Positions 8,953-19,129 of a stretch of DNA of 64,000 bases are shown here, in pieces; within the stretch, counting starts at the first letter, position 1, and every line of letters begins with the position of its first letter. The translations under genes and the position numbers were made by a program. Origin of the DNA: JABDGM01 sp046349975 (GTDB lineage: Bacteria > Planctomycetota > Planctomycetia > Pirellulales > Lacipirellulaceae); contig JAXMBH010000008.1 in NCBI GenBank assembly GCA_046349975.1, positions 124,001-188,000 on the forward strand. Direction: 5' to 3'. A model generated the notes under the pieces. It saw only the letters and a list, made by a program, of their open reading frames with translations. It was not told the DNA's origin and did not search any database.

Positions 8953-10695
8953 CTAACGCTTGCCTGTCGAGCTATTCCAATAGAAGTACATTTCATCGAC
9001 CGAGGGGATGTCCTTCGGCCGCAGGATCCGAAAACCGAGCCAGGGAGCATCCGTAAGATACCAGATGCTCTTGGGCAATTGGGGGTCTTGTTGTTGCCAA
9101 GCGGGTTCCGAGCCGAGCCGGCGGGCGGCGCGAACGTTTTCGGCATCCTCGTTCCAGCTGCCGCCGCGCACGCTGCGCGGGTAGAGCGGGTCGGGCCGCA
9201 CGAACGGGTTCACGGCATTGGCGCCGAGGCGTTCAAAGTAGTTCGGCACGTATTGGTCGGCCGTCCATTCCATGACATTTCCGTGCATGTCGTATAATCC
9301 CCACGGATTAGGTTTCTTCTCGCCGACTTTATGCGATTTCTCGTCGGAATTCTCGTAGTACCAAGCGTACTGGCCGAGCTTGGCGGGGTCGTCGCCGAAG
9401 AAGTACGCGGTGGCGGCGCCGGCGCGGCAGGCGTACTCCCATTCGGCTTCGGTGGGCAAACGATAAAAATGGCCGGTCTGGGCGCTGAGCCATTCGCAAT
9501 ACTTATTGGCGGCGTGCTGAGTCATGCAGATTGCCGGGTAGCCCTGCTTGCCGAAACCGAAGGTCATATCGGCGTACGGGCGCGTAGGACCGCTCACGGC
9601 GTCGACGATCGTGGCCGTTGCCGGGTCATAATCCTTACGAGCGCCGTTCTTGTAGCGTTCGAATGTGGTGATCATGAACGGCTCGAATTCGTTCCAAGTC
9701 ACCTCATATTTGCCGAGCCAGAACGGCGAGACCTCGACCTTCGTCTGCGGACCTTCATCGGCGCTGCGGTTCTTCTCGGCCGCGGGACTGCCCATGAGAA
9801 ATGAACCGCCTTTAAGTGCGACCATGCTGTAGGCCGCTCCGGTTCGCGGCACTTTGGCTGTGTAGTCGGCGTACTTGCCCGCTTCAACTTTAGCCTGGTC
9901 GACGATCTTGGCATGAATCTTCTCGACGAGCGCCAGGTCGTCGTAATTCGGATAGATCGAAGATTTCTTTTCGCGGGCCTTCAACGTGACGTCCTTCGGC
10001 CAGATCGCGCCTTGGGAGATCCAGAGCCGCAGGATGTCAGTCATTTCCTTGCTGAGCGGTCCGCCTTCTTTCGATGGCGGCATGAGGTGTTCATCATCTT
10101 TGGCCAGAATCGTGGTCGCATAGAGCGGGCTGTTGGCGGCGTCGAACGGCTTGATAGCCGGGGCGTTGTCGCCGCTCATGAAAGCGGTGTCGCGGGTGGA
10201 AAGGTCGAGTCCCGCCTCGGGGTTCTTCGCCGAGTGGCAGGAGATGCAGTTCGCTTCCAGGATCGGCTGCACATGCTGCACGAAATCCATTCGCGGCTCC
10301 GCGACAAGCGCCGCCTCTTTCGGCCAATGGGCGCCTTCCTTGATCCATTCGCGAATGCGGGTGATTTGCGATTCATCGAGTGGCGGGCCGTCGGGCGGCA
10401 TGCGCTCGTCATCGTCGGCCGGCAGGAGCAGGAGTTTATAGAAGGAGCTTTTCTCCGGGTTGCCGGGAATAATTGTCGGGCCGCTGCCTTGGTCGGCCGT
10501 AGCGCCAGCCAGCGAGTCGAGTCGCAGCTCCGATTCTTCGCTGCCTTCTTTGTGGCAATGCAGGCAGGCCGATTCGATGATCGGTTTGATTTCCTTGTCG
10601 AAGTCGACGGCGGCTGCAGCGGGCCGGGCGGCCAGCAGCAGCGCAGCCGCGGCGCAGAGAACGATGCCCAACAAATGCAGAACGTAAACTCGCAT
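8953..10695 (-). CDS. Cytochrome c-like/SUMF1 (FGE-sulfatase) domain protein
   Basis: An exported protein of 580 residues from ATG at 10695. After a signal peptide come two planctomycete cytochrome-type domains with haem-like motifs CLHCH and CISCH, each followed by an MPP stretch (RMPPDGPP, LMPPSKEGG). The C-terminal half is a formylglycine-generating-enzyme-type domain: GGSFLMGSPAAE, YEVTWNEFEPF, YRLPTEAEWEYACRAG, DMHGNVMEWTADQY and SVRGGSWNED. In such fusions the SUMF1 domain is more likely a binding or structural module than an active sulfatase maturase. It runs with the downstream oxidoreductase. Confidence 0.88.
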   Translation of the reverse strand: MRVYVLHLLGIVLCAAAALLLAARPAAAAVDFDKEIKPIIESACLHCHKEGSEESELRLDSLAGATADQGSGPTIIPGNPEKSSFYKLLLLPADDDERMPPDGPPLDESQITRIREWIKEGAHWPKEAALVAEPRMDFVQHVQPILEANCISCHSAKNPEAGLDLSTRDTAFMSGDNAPAIKPFDAANSPLYATTILAKDDEHLMPPSKEGGPLSKEMTDILRLWISQGAIWPKDVTLKAREKKSSIYPNYDDLALVEKIHAKIVDQAKVEAGKYADYTAKVPRTGAAYSMVALKGGSFLMGSPAAEKNRSADEGPQTKVEVSPFWLGKYEVTWNEFEPFMITTFERYKNGARKDYDPATATIVDAVSGPTRPYADMTFGFGKQGYPAICMTQHAANKYCEWLSAQTGHFYRLPTEAEWEYACRAGAATAYFFGDDPAKLGQYAWYYENSDEKSHKVGEKKPNPWGLYDMHGNVMEWTADQYVPNYFERLGANAVNPFVRPDPLYPRSVRGGSWNEDAENVRAARRLGSEPAWQQQDPQLPKSIWYLTDAPWLGFRILRPKDIPSVDEMYFYWNSSTGKR

Positions 10696-10959
10696 CACAA
10701 TCCCGTTGCCGCGTCGTTGCTCGCGGAGCACGACGGCGAATCAATGAAGCTGACTACGAATGCGCAACAGGTCGTCCGGCCTGTCCTTCTCGCGTGGCGG
10801 CCGGAGGTAGGCCCGAGTGCCGCCGAATGAGGCAGCCCACAGTATAAGCACGGGACGATGCGGTTGACTACTTTCCGTTTTGGTGCACCAGTGCCGCCGG
10901 AGGAGAACTCGTGCTTGGTCGAGTGCTTATGGCACGCCAATGTTCCGCTCGGCACAGGC

Positions 10960-12240
10960 TCACTGTTGCAGCGCTTGCAGGTGCCGGGCAAAGTGGTCGG
11001 CGAGGATTTCTGAGTAGGTGTCGGCGTGTGCTTCGAGCAGGTCGCGAATAAGTTTGCCGAGTTCGGGGTCGGTGAGAATCGTGCCGAACGTGCAGTGGAG
11101 AATCTGGCGGCCGGGGGCGGTGAAGCCTTTGCCGGCGGGCACGTCGGGCCAGCATTCGAGGTAGATTTTTTCCAACTCGGCGACGCTCTGCACGTCTTCA
11201 GCGGCCGGCAGCTTCGCGACTTCGGCACTCACGTGGTACGTGGCTTTGTCGCGATCGTAGAACTTGCGCGATGTCGTAACGATGCGGCGAAAGAGCGCTT
11301 CATCGTGCCGAGCGACGACGCGGATGGCTTCTAGGTAACTGGTGCCGGCCGTCTTCACGTGGAAGCAGCCCTGTGTGGTGTGGGCGAGCGCCGGGTACAG
11401 CGAGAGCTTATCGGAGCCGGAGTGCAGGCTCAGTTTATATGGCCCGAGTTCGCGGGCCAGCGCCGCATGGTCGGCCAGCGAGCGTTCGAGTGGGGTGAGG
11501 TCGCCTTTGTAGTCGACGCCCTTCTCGAATTCGCCGATGAATTTGGGGGCGAGGCTGATGAGCCGCAGGCCACTCGCGCGGAACTGGTCGGCGATGATGT
11601 AATGCTCGGCAAGCGATGTGGGCTGCCGGGTTTCGTCGATGCTGAGTTCGATCTCCGAGGCCCGGCCGGCGGCGTCATTCACATAGCGAATGTACTTTGC
11701 GATTTCGAGCGCATGCTCGATGGCGCGGCCGTACTTCACGGCGCAGCGCATCGCGACTTGCTCGTCGATCGTGAACGACCGATTGCCGGGGAGCGAGATC
11801 GGGCGGTTGAGGTATTTATCGAACCAGCCGATCGTGCTGCGAATCGTAGAGAAGCGTTCGCGGAGGATGGGTTCGTTGTAGTCGTCGGCGTTGCCGTCGA
11901 CGTAGTCCGACGGGTCGATCGTGTAGAAGGTGAAGCCGGCGGCGGCGGTGACATCGACGTCGCCCGTGGTTTTGAGGTGGTCGGCGTCGGCGCCGGAGGG
12001 ACTGGTCCAGTCGCCTTCGATCATGCCGGCGACGGCGGTGTCAATGACGTCGGTCGGCGTGCGGCCGGTGCGGGTCATCTCGCGGATCGACTGCTGCGCG
12101 AAGATCGGCGCAAAGCCGGCGCCGGCGCGGCGCATGGCTTCGACGTGCCCGGGCGTGGCGAGGCCGGTGCGGTCGCCGAAGCCGAAGCTGGATTGCAGGC
12201 CGAGTGTGGAGAACGCGTAGGTTGCGGCGGTGGTGTTCAT
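10960..12240 (-). CDS. uxaE: Tagaturonate epimerase family protein (UxaE)
   Basis: Cytoplasmic enzyme of 426 residues predicted to interconvert D-tagaturonate and D-fructuronate, letting galacturonate enter the glucuronate route. It carries stretches I associate with the UxaE family: LQSSFGFGDRTGLATPGHV, FAPIFAQQSIREMTRTGRTP and GADADHLKTTGDVD. The start codon directly follows the stop of the dehydrogenase gene (no intervening base), so the two are translationally coupled. With the pectate-lyase, polygalacturonase and hexuronate-transporter genes nearby, this supports galacturonate use. Identification is by recall of family sequence. Confidence 0.78.
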   Translation of the reverse strand: MNTTAATYAFSTLGLQSSFGFGDRTGLATPGHVEAMRRAGAGFAPIFAQQSIREMTRTGRTPTDVIDTAVAGMIEGDWTSPSGADADHLKTTGDVDVTAAAGFTFYTIDPSDYVDGNADDYNEPILRERFSTIRSTIGWFDKYLNRPISLPGNRSFTIDEQVAMRCAVKYGRAIEHALEIAKYIRYVNDAAGRASEIELSIDETRQPTSLAEHYIIADQFRASGLRLISLAPKFIGEFEKGVDYKGDLTPLERSLADHAALARELGPYKLSLHSGSDKLSLYPALAHTTQGCFHVKTAGTSYLEAIRVVARHDEALFRRIVTTSRKFYDRDKATYHVSAEVAKLPAAEDVQSVAELEKIYLECWPDVPAGKGFTAPGRQILHCTFGTILTDPELGKLIRDLLEAHADTYSEILADHFARHLQALQQ

Positions 12241-13266
12241 CTAATCGACCTCAATCATCGCCTTAATGACGCCGGTTTCCGGTTTGGTGAAGGAATCGAA
12301 CACGTTGATGACGTCGTCAAAATGCGTGCGGTGCGTGATCCATCGCGAAGTATCGATCTGGCGTTCTTCGATCAGCTTGATGATGCGGTGGAAGTCCTCG
12401 GGCAGCGCGTTGCGCGAGCCTTTGAGCGTCATCTCGCGAACGTGGAACAAGCGGTCCGGGAACGTGATGTCCTGCGTCGTGATGCCAACGTACACGAGCG
12501 TGCCGCCGTGGGCGACGAAGTTGAGGGCGTGGTTCATCGAGGCGGCGCTGCCGGTGGCGTCAAGGACGATGGGGTAGAGTTCGCCACCCGTGATTTCCTG
12601 CATTTTCACGAGTTCGCTGCCATCGCCGCGGCTGAGAATCGTGTTGGTGAGGCCGTAGTTGCGGCGGCAGAACGCGAGGCGTTCGGCGTTCATATCCATC
12701 ATCGTGATGTTGCCGCCGGCGAGCTTGGCGAATTCGAGGACCGACAGGCCGATAGGGCCGGCGCCAATGATGAGCAGGTGCTCGCCGGCCTGCGGATTCG
12801 CACGATTCACGGCGTGGCAGCCGATGGCAAGTGTTTCGACGAGGGCGAGTTGTTCGAACGTGAGCTGTTGCGAGGTGTGGAGCTTGTCGGCCCGAATGAT
12901 GAAGCGCTCGCGGAGGCCGCCGTCGGTATGGACGCCGAGGACTTGCAGGTTCTGGCAGCAGTTGCCGCGATCGCGGCGGCTCGCGAAGCTCGCTACGTCG
13001 TTCATGTACGGCTCGACGGAGCAGCGATCGCCCGGGCGAACATTCTCCACTGCCGAGCCGACTTCCAGTACTTCGACGCCGAGCTCGTGGCCGGGGATGC
13101 GCGGGTAGCTGAAGAGCGCGAATTTGCCGAGGTACGCGCTGGTGTCGGTGCCGCAGACGCCCATGAAGTGCGTGCGAACGAGCGCTTCGTGGGGGGCGAG
13201 CGCGGGCGGTTCGTCGATCGTGATGCGTTTGAACGTGCGCGGCGATTCGAGCTGGATGGCTTTCAT
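12241..13266 (-). CDS. Zinc-type alcohol/sugar-acid dehydrogenase
   Basis: Medium-chain dehydrogenase of 341 residues. It has the catalytic zinc region (GVCGTDTSAYLG, GHELGVEV), the Rossmann motif IIGAGPIGLSVLEFAK and LDATGSAASM. The structural-zinc lobe is altered: where four cysteines are expected it reads NDVASFASRRDRGNCC, so three are replaced by Asp, Ser and Ser. Its stop abuts the uxaE start. It is likely a uronate or aldonate reductase/dehydrogenase in the galacturonate route. The substrate is inference. Confidence 0.82.
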   Translation of the reverse strand: MKAIQLESPRTFKRITIDEPPALAPHEALVRTHFMGVCGTDTSAYLGKFALFSYPRIPGHELGVEVLEVGSAVENVRPGDRCSVEPYMNDVASFASRRDRGNCCQNLQVLGVHTDGGLRERFIIRADKLHTSQQLTFEQLALVETLAIGCHAVNRANPQAGEHLLIIGAGPIGLSVLEFAKLAGGNITMMDMNAERLAFCRRNYGLTNTILSRGDGSELVKMQEITGGELYPIVLDATGSAASMNHALNFVAHGGTLVYVGITTQDITFPDRLFHVREMTLKGSRNALPEDFHRIIKLIEERQIDTSRWITHRTHFDDVINVFDSFTKPETGVIKAMIEVD

Positions 13267-13519
13267 AGTTGTGCCGTAGATATTGGGTCTTCTGACCTCA
13301 ATGTAGCAATCGCGCCCGCGCGACGAAAGCGCGAAGCGGGCGGGGCAAGCGGGTGATTGCCGGCGCGTGATGGCGTTCGTTTTTCATCCGCACGCGTTTC
13401 GCAAATGCGGAAGTATGGTCGTCATTTTGTCCAAATTTTGCTCGCCTGATTTTGAGTGCGCCGACTATAATGCGCGCGGTGGTCCAGTCATTCGCCAATT
13501 CACGCGGAGTTCGGTTGGC

Positions 13520-16135
13520 ATGCGGATGAGATGCTCGCGATGCTGCGCGCTTGCGCTGCTGGGAGTCCTACTGTTTAACGCGCGCGGCGCTGCGCAGCTG
13601 CCGTCGTTTTCTGGCGCGGAGGGGTTCGGCGGCATGTTTAGCGGTAGTCCGGCGACCACAAATTGGTTTGCCGATGCGAGTGTCTATCATGTAACAACGA
13701 CACAAGACCTACTCGATGGCAATGGCAAGCCAGTTCAGGGAACGCTGCGCGGTGCGTTCTACGACTACGCGAATCCCAGCTCGCCAAAGCAACAGGCTAC
13801 GAACCGGATCGTGGTCTTCGATGTCGGCGGAACATTTGATATCTCGGCGAACAGTCTGGATATCAAGACGGTCAAGAACATCTACATCGCTGGGCAGACA
13901 GCACCCAGCCCCGTGACCGTGTTTGGCAACACGACACAGATCACCAAGAGCAACAATACGACGACGGGGAATGTCATCTTGCGGTACATGACGTTTCGTA
14001 AGGGAACGGGGAATGGCGCCGATGCCCTGACATTCGCCGGCGGCAACGGCGCGGGTGACACCGTTGCCTCGCATATGATCATCGATCATGTATCGGCGTC
14101 GTGGTCGGAAGATGAGGTCCTGTCGGTCGCCAATAACAATACGAACGTGACTGTGCAGTATTCGATGATGACCGACTCGCTGACCTCTGGTCATCAATAT
14201 GGCTCGCTGATTCGGCCGAAGGTCAATGCGCAGGTGACGTATCACCACAATTTGTATGGAAATGACAAGAGCCGCAATCCGCGCGGAGGCAGTTATCTCA
14301 ACTCGCAGCTCGATTTGGATTTCCGCAATAATGTGGTTTACAACTACAGCGATCGAGCCGGGTATACTGGTGGTGCGAGCGAAGCGGAAACCGAGTATGT
14401 GAATGTGAATTACGTGGGTAACTACGTGATCGCCGGGCCAGCGACACCTGCGGGCCAGAGTTCCAACACGGCGTACACGATGGATGTATCGAGCTTCTAC
14501 CGATTTGCCACGAACTCGATGATTGCGACGCCGAAGGATCCTGTCGCGCTCCAAATCTATCAAGCGGGGAATGTGATCGATTCTAATCACAACGCGACAC
14601 GGGACGGCGTCGATACGGGTTGGGGCATGTTCCTTGCTTCGGATGGCGTGACGACGCGGCCGTATCCCGATTTCAACTATGGCCCCAACAGTGCGCTGCC
14701 GGCGAAATCGGCGACAGCATTCAACTATCCCGCGGTCACCACGCAATCGGCAGCCAATGGCTACGAACAAGTGATGAATTACGTGGGAAACTGGTGGTGG
14801 AACCGCGACTCGATCGATGCCCGGATCATTGGGAACGTGCAAAACAATACGCAGCCGGCGGGCGGGATTCCGGCGACCGCTCCGGTGCCCAGCGAGTTGG
14901 CGCTCGTTACGAGCGCGGCTTGGCCGACGCCGCCTACCACGAGGCCAGCGAACTGGGACACCGACCACGATGGCATGCCGGACGAGTGGGAGAAGTCGTA
15001 CGGCTTGAATCCGGCGTCGGCAGTCGACTGGAATGGTGATGCCGACGGCGACGGGTACATCAATCTCATCGAGTACGTCAACGAAGCCGGCGAGTTTCCA
15101 GCTCCCGCGCCCATTGTTTTTAACGGCGCCACCAACAGTCGATACGCGCAGATTACGAACTGGAAGACGAACGACGGCGGCGTGACCGCGGGCAGCAACT
15201 GGCAGCCGAGCCGGTTTGATGAGGCGCAGATCAACTCTGGGACGGTGGTGGTCGACGCGGTGGGGCAACATGCGAAGGTGTTGAAGATCGCGGCCAATGC
15301 GGGCGACTCGGCGACGCTGAACGTGGCCAGCGGGTGGTTAAAAATTGAACAGGATTTGTTGATTGGCAGCACGGGCGCAACGGCCGTGCTGAATCTCGCC
15401 GGCGGTGAGTTGAGCGCCGCAAGTTTGAGCAAAGGCGCGGGCGGTTCGTTCAATTTCACGGGCGGCATGCTGCACGTTGGCACAGTGAATTTCAGTTTGA
15501 CGAACAATGGCGGCACGCTGTCGCCGGGCAACAGCATTGGGCAGACTCATGTGGTCGGCGACCTCACGCTGGGCAGCGGTGCATTGAAGATCGAACTCGC
15601 TTCGGCCTCGCTGGCCGATGTGTTGCTCGTGGACGGCGTGCTCGCGCTCGGCGGCAGTTTGGATATCGCTACGCTCGCCGGTTTCACGCCGGCCAGTGGC
15701 AGCAGTTGGCAGATCGCGGCGACCGGCGGCATTACGGGGCAATTCAGCTCGATCACGGCGGGCTATTCGGTGCAGCAGCAGGGCAACAACTTGGTCCTGT
15801 TCTTCGGAACTCCCCTGCTTGCAGGCGATTACAACAGCGACGGTCTCGTGGATAGCGCCGATTATGTCGTGTGGCGGCATGTGTTGGACTCCGGCGGTTC
15901 GTTGGCTAACGAAACGGCGAGCCCAGGTGCCGTTGATCAAGCGGATTACGATGCTTGGCGGGCGAACTTCGGTGCGACGGCCGCGGGCGGTTCCGTGCTT
16001 CCTGGCGCCAGCGTGCCGGAACCGGCGATTATCGCGTTTTGTTGCGTTATCGTTATCGTGCTTCTTGGTGCAAGAATTGGACGCAGTGGCCGCGAAACGC
16101 CGGTGCGGGTTTTCGGAAGTTTTTTGCAAGAATAG
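13520..16135 (+). CDS. Secreted pectate-lyase-like protein with dockerin-like and PEP-CTERM tail
   Basis: 871 residues from ATG at 13520. After the signal peptide there is a pectate-lyase-like beta-helix (GAEGFGGMF, RIVVFDVGGTFDI, IYIAGQTAPSPVTVFG, IIDHVSASWSEDE, NPRGGSYLNSQLDLDFRNNV), then a calcium-type WDTDHDGMPDEWEKSYGLNP segment. A passenger-like beta repeat region follows (residues about 600-760), then a dockerin-like repeat from residue 769 (GDYNSDGLVDSADYVVWR, VDQADYDAWRANFG). The end is a PEP-CTERM signal (VPEP, hydrophobic helix, basic tail). Predicted extracellular pectin binding or cleavage. It is the larger of two such proteins here. Confidence 0.85.
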   Translation: MRMRCSRCCALALLGVLLFNARGAAQLPSFSGAEGFGGMFSGSPATTNWFADASVYHVTTTQDLLDGNGKPVQGTLRGAFYDYANPSSPKQQATNRIVVFDVGGTFDISANSLDIKTVKNIYIAGQTAPSPVTVFGNTTQITKSNNTTTGNVILRYMTFRKGTGNGADALTFAGGNGAGDTVASHMIIDHVSASWSEDEVLSVANNNTNVTVQYSMMTDSLTSGHQYGSLIRPKVNAQVTYHHNLYGNDKSRNPRGGSYLNSQLDLDFRNNVVYNYSDRAGYTGGASEAETEYVNVNYVGNYVIAGPATPAGQSSNTAYTMDVSSFYRFATNSMIATPKDPVALQIYQAGNVIDSNHNATRDGVDTGWGMFLASDGVTTRPYPDFNYGPNSALPAKSATAFNYPAVTTQSAANGYEQVMNYVGNWWWNRDSIDARIIGNVQNNTQPAGGIPATAPVPSELALVTSAAWPTPPTTRPANWDTDHDGMPDEWEKSYGLNPASAVDWNGDADGDGYINLIEYVNEAGEFPAPAPIVFNGATNSRYAQITNWKTNDGGVTAGSNWQPSRFDEAQINSGTVVVDAVGQHAKVLKIAANAGDSATLNVASGWLKIEQDLLIGSTGATAVLNLAGGELSAASLSKGAGGSFNFTGGMLHVGTVNFSLTNNGGTLSPGNSIGQTHVVGDLTLGSGALKIELASASLADVLLVDGVLALGGSLDIATLAGFTPASGSSWQIAATGGITGQFSSITAGYSVQQQGNNLVLFFGTPLLAGDYNSDGLVDSADYVVWRHVLDSGGSLANETASPGAVDQADYDAWRANFGATAAGGSVLPGASVPEPAIIAFCCVIVIVLLGARIGRSGRETPVRVFGSFLQE

Positions 16136-16255
16136 CTGCTTTTCTGAAATGCATGCCGGACTAGCATTGAAAATACGGGGACTCATCTACGACGCCGCTA
16201 TGTGGTGCGTCTTTGCTTCAGACGGTACACCTTCGAGGTGCCAAAGGAGAGCCTA

Positions 16256-17248
16256 ATGTTGCACGGTATTCGGTTGACTCTTCTCCCAAGAGGCAGGCAT
16301 CTGCTTCTGTTTTTGCTCGCGCTCGCGGCGATGATGGCGCGAACGGCCGCGACTCCAGCGGCAACGATTGTGAATGATACTTGGCAGGACGGGACAGATG
16401 GGGATCCCGCCTCGCCGGCGTATTCGGAAATGGGCGTTGATTCGGATGCGGATGGGGACCTTGAATCGGTGTGGTTCCAGGGCGGCGTCGGATCGCTCGA
16501 CCCAGTTGGCACGGGCGGACCCTTGCGGGGGAATATGACATCAGGCGGAACGTCGTCGGCAACGTGGACGACGTACTTCACCCCCGAGGCCACGCCGGTC
16601 GCGCTTAATAACGTTGGCGACCAAATGAAATTGACGTGGACGTTCCGGCTCACGAACGTGAACTCGACCAATACGAGCCAGAACTTCCGGATTGCGGTGC
16701 TCGATAGCCCGAGCGCGTCGCGGATTAGCGCGAATGGCTCGCCGGGCAGCGCGGCGTACACTGGGTATGGTTTGTTTGCCAACATGGGGCAGACGCTGGG
16801 AAACAGCAACCCGTTCCAGTTGCGGGAACGTGTAGTCGCGAGTGGCGACCTGCTGTCGACGAGTGGTAATTGGGGCGCCGATGGCGTGGCCAACACCGGA
16901 CTTGCCAACGGCGCGACAAACGCCGCCACCGGATACGCAGCCAACACGCCGTACACGCTCACGATGACGTTCACCCGCACCGGCGCTAGCGCCTTGAAGG
17001 TGGATGCATCGATGGTCGGCGGTTCGCTCAACAACAGCGGTACGGCTTCGGTATCCGTCGTGGATGCTTCGCCGAATGGCTTCCAGTTCGATACATTCGC
17101 GCTGCGGCCGTCGGGCGCGACGTCGACCGCGGAGCTGTTCGATACGTCGCTCTTCCGCGTGGAATTTAATCCAGTGCCGGAACCGACGGCGGGTTTGCTG
17201 GTATTGGTGGGGATGGCGATGGCCGCGCTGCGTCGCCGGGCGAAGTGA
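16256..17248 (+). CDS. PEP-CTERM secreted protein of unknown function
   Basis: 330 residues from ATG at 16256, with AAAGGAGA upstream. It has a signal peptide, then a beta-rich region with no recognised catalytic motif (WQDGTDGDPASPAYSEMGVD ... FQFDTFALRPSG). It ends in NPVPEPTAGLLVLVGMAMAALRRR, a clear PEP-CTERM sorting signal. The overall pattern resembles carbohydrate-binding PEP-CTERM proteins. It probably works at the cell surface with the neighbouring pectin enzymes. Confidence 0.8.
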   Translation: MLHGIRLTLLPRGRHLLLFLLALAAMMARTAATPAATIVNDTWQDGTDGDPASPAYSEMGVDSDADGDLESVWFQGGVGSLDPVGTGGPLRGNMTSGGTSSATWTTYFTPEATPVALNNVGDQMKLTWTFRLTNVNSTNTSQNFRIAVLDSPSASRISANGSPGSAAYTGYGLFANMGQTLGNSNPFQLRERVVASGDLLSTSGNWGADGVANTGLANGATNAATGYAANTPYTLTMTFTRTGASALKVDASMVGGSLNNSGTASVSVVDASPNGFQFDTFALRPSGATSTAELFDTSLFRVEFNPVPEPTAGLLVLVGMAMAALRRRAK

Positions 17249-17282
17249 AGCCGTGGATCGGATTGCAGATCAGTTGCAGAGC

Positions 17283-17313
17283 GCGGCACCTGCCACCGGG
17301 TGCCGCTTTTTTT
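17283..17313 (+). terminator. Rho-independent terminator
   Basis: GCGGCACC (17283-17290) pairs with GGTGCCGC (17299-17306) around an 8-base loop and is followed by seven T. It ends the PEP-CTERM gene and faces the convergent lyase gene. Confidence 0.9.
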
Positions 17314-17408
17314 ACGAGTGCGGTGGCGAGTTGATTGGTTAGTCGGCAAGTGGTGGGGAGTACTGGCAGAGTGTACCCAGGTTGCAGGAAACCGGCGAGC
17401 GAGAGCTT

Positions 17409-18977
17409 TCACTCCCTTGGAGTTAGCTCGTGGAGATAGACCTCGAGGTTGGTGTATCCATCCTTGCTAATGTTGGTGGCGTTGCCATCGGCCGCGTTGT
17501 GCGGGTCGAGGCCGTGGGCTTGTTCGAAGGCATCGCTCATGCCGTCGGTGTCGGAGTCGAAGTTGGCAGGGCGGCGAGTTGCGGGAAGATCGTTGATGCC
17601 GGGGAGTCGGCCGGTGGCGTCACGAAAAGTTTCTTGGGAATCGATGAGTGCGCCTGTGCGATGAACGACGGCATTTATCACTTGTCGATCGATTGCATCG
17701 CGCGTGAGGCTCGCGCCGGCGTGGGCGATGACGCGGTGGTATGCCTGTTCGGCGGGCAGCACGTGGGCCGCGACGGTGCTGAAGAAGTTGAATGGCTCGC
17801 CGGTGTCAGCCGAAACGAGCGTATCGTCGGCGTCGAACTTGCGGAAGGTGTCGGCGACATCGGCGGCAGCGCCGACGGGATGGCCGTTGTGCGCAGCGTT
17901 CTGGTCGGCATCGAGCATGTTGCCGGCTTGGTACAGCCACGTTTTGCCGGCATTGCCTTCGTAGAAGATGTAAGCCGAGTCCTTGGCGGGCCCATTGATG
18001 TAGTAGTTGCCGACGAGATTGATGCGAACATCGCCCAGGTCGCTGCGATGCGTGGGCCGTTCGCCCCAGCCGTAGACGACGTTGTTAGCGAGATTCACGT
18101 CGGTGCGGCGGCGGGCGGTTTCGGCTTGGTTCTTTTCGAGGTGCTGTTGGCCGCCGATCGATGGATTTCGAGCGGCGTGGAAGGCCCAGAGGCAGCCATA
18201 GAATGTGTAGCCGCCGATGCCAGCCTCTTGATCGGCGGGCGTAACTTCGCCGCGGATGAGCGAACCGAAGCCGTGCGGGCCCTTGGGATGAAACGAGTGG
18301 TTCAGGCTTTCGGCAATGATGCAGTGCTGGATGGTGACATCGCGCGAGAGGGTGACCGAGAGCGTTTCGTCCAGGCCCCAGGCTGCCGACACGTGGTCAA
18401 GAATCACGCGCTCACAGCGGCCGACGTCGATGGCGTTGGCGGAGCCGGCGTCGAGATCTGCAGCGCCTTTGCCTTCAGTGGGCGCGTTCGCGTTGCTCGA
18501 GTTTGTATTCTTCGGGGCGCGGGCGTTGAAGTCGCCGGTGCGAACGCGGATATAGCGAACGACTACATCCGAAGCGGCTGCAATGTTGAATGGGTAGCCC
18601 CAGAGCGTGATGCCGCCCGGGGCGGTTTGGCCGGCAATCGTGAGGTGGTTCTGATGCAACTCAAGCGGTGCGTGAAGTTGGATCGCGCCACCGACGTCGA
18701 ACACGATCGTGCGCGGGCCGCCCGTAGATTCGATCGCGTGGCGCAGGCTGCCGGCGATTTTGGCTTCGCCTTTGTTGGTGTTGTAGTCGACAAGCTGGGT
18801 GATGTGGTAAACGTCGCCGCCGCGGCCGCCGATCGCTTGCGCGCCCTGGCCGAGAGCCCCAGGGAATGCCGTAGGCGGAGCGGCATGTGCAGTGGTCGCA
18901 CTTATATAAGTCGCTGCCAGGCAATAGGTTGCCACAAGCATGGTTCGCGGTCGACGCGATTGGCAGGGAACGTTCAT
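17409..18977 (-). CDS. Secreted pectate-lyase-like polysaccharide lyase
   Basis: 522 residues with an N-terminal signal peptide (cleavage likely after AHA). The beta-helix motifs match its larger paralogue: GALGQGAQAIGGRGGDVYHI, PRTIVFDVGGAIQL, LTIAGQTAPGGITLWGYPF, ILDHVSAAWGLDETLSV and NLANNVVYGWG. It ends with FDSDTDGMSDAFEQAHGLDP, a calcium-binding-like stretch, and lacks the dockerin-like and PEP-CTERM tail. It should be periplasmic or released. It is convergent with the preceding PEP-CTERM gene. Confidence 0.85.
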   Translation of the reverse strand: MNVPCQSRRPRTMLVATYCLAATYISATTAHAAPPTAFPGALGQGAQAIGGRGGDVYHITQLVDYNTNKGEAKIAGSLRHAIESTGGPRTIVFDVGGAIQLHAPLELHQNHLTIAGQTAPGGITLWGYPFNIAAASDVVVRYIRVRTGDFNARAPKNTNSSNANAPTEGKGAADLDAGSANAIDVGRCERVILDHVSAAWGLDETLSVTLSRDVTIQHCIIAESLNHSFHPKGPHGFGSLIRGEVTPADQEAGIGGYTFYGCLWAFHAARNPSIGGQQHLEKNQAETARRRTDVNLANNVVYGWGERPTHRSDLGDVRINLVGNYYINGPAKDSAYIFYEGNAGKTWLYQAGNMLDADQNAAHNGHPVGAAADVADTFRKFDADDTLVSADTGEPFNFFSTVAAHVLPAEQAYHRVIAHAGASLTRDAIDRQVINAVVHRTGALIDSQETFRDATGRLPGINDLPATRRPANFDSDTDGMSDAFEQAHGLDPHNAADGNATNISKDGYTNLEVYLHELTPRE

Positions 18978-19129
18978 GGAATTAGCTCGTTGTGTGACTC
19001 ACGAAGGATTGCCAACGTGCGGCGGCGGGGCGATCTATTAATGAATTTGGCGTTTGTTATAACAAAGAAGCGAGCGCGGCGTGAGCGCGCGGTCGCTGGC
19101 TTAAGCCGGTTGGCGGAGCGAGGTGCCAG

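Noticed and set aside
9913..10830. 305-residue open frame on the plus strand
   Set aside because: Opposite the cytochrome/SUMF1 protein with two haem motifs; no independent evidence.
11359..13356. 665-residue open frame on the plus strand
   Set aside because: Antisense to the uxaE and dehydrogenase genes, which have clear family motifs. The product is low-complexity (Ala, Gly, Val, Asp, Glu-rich) and typical of a GC-rich shadow.
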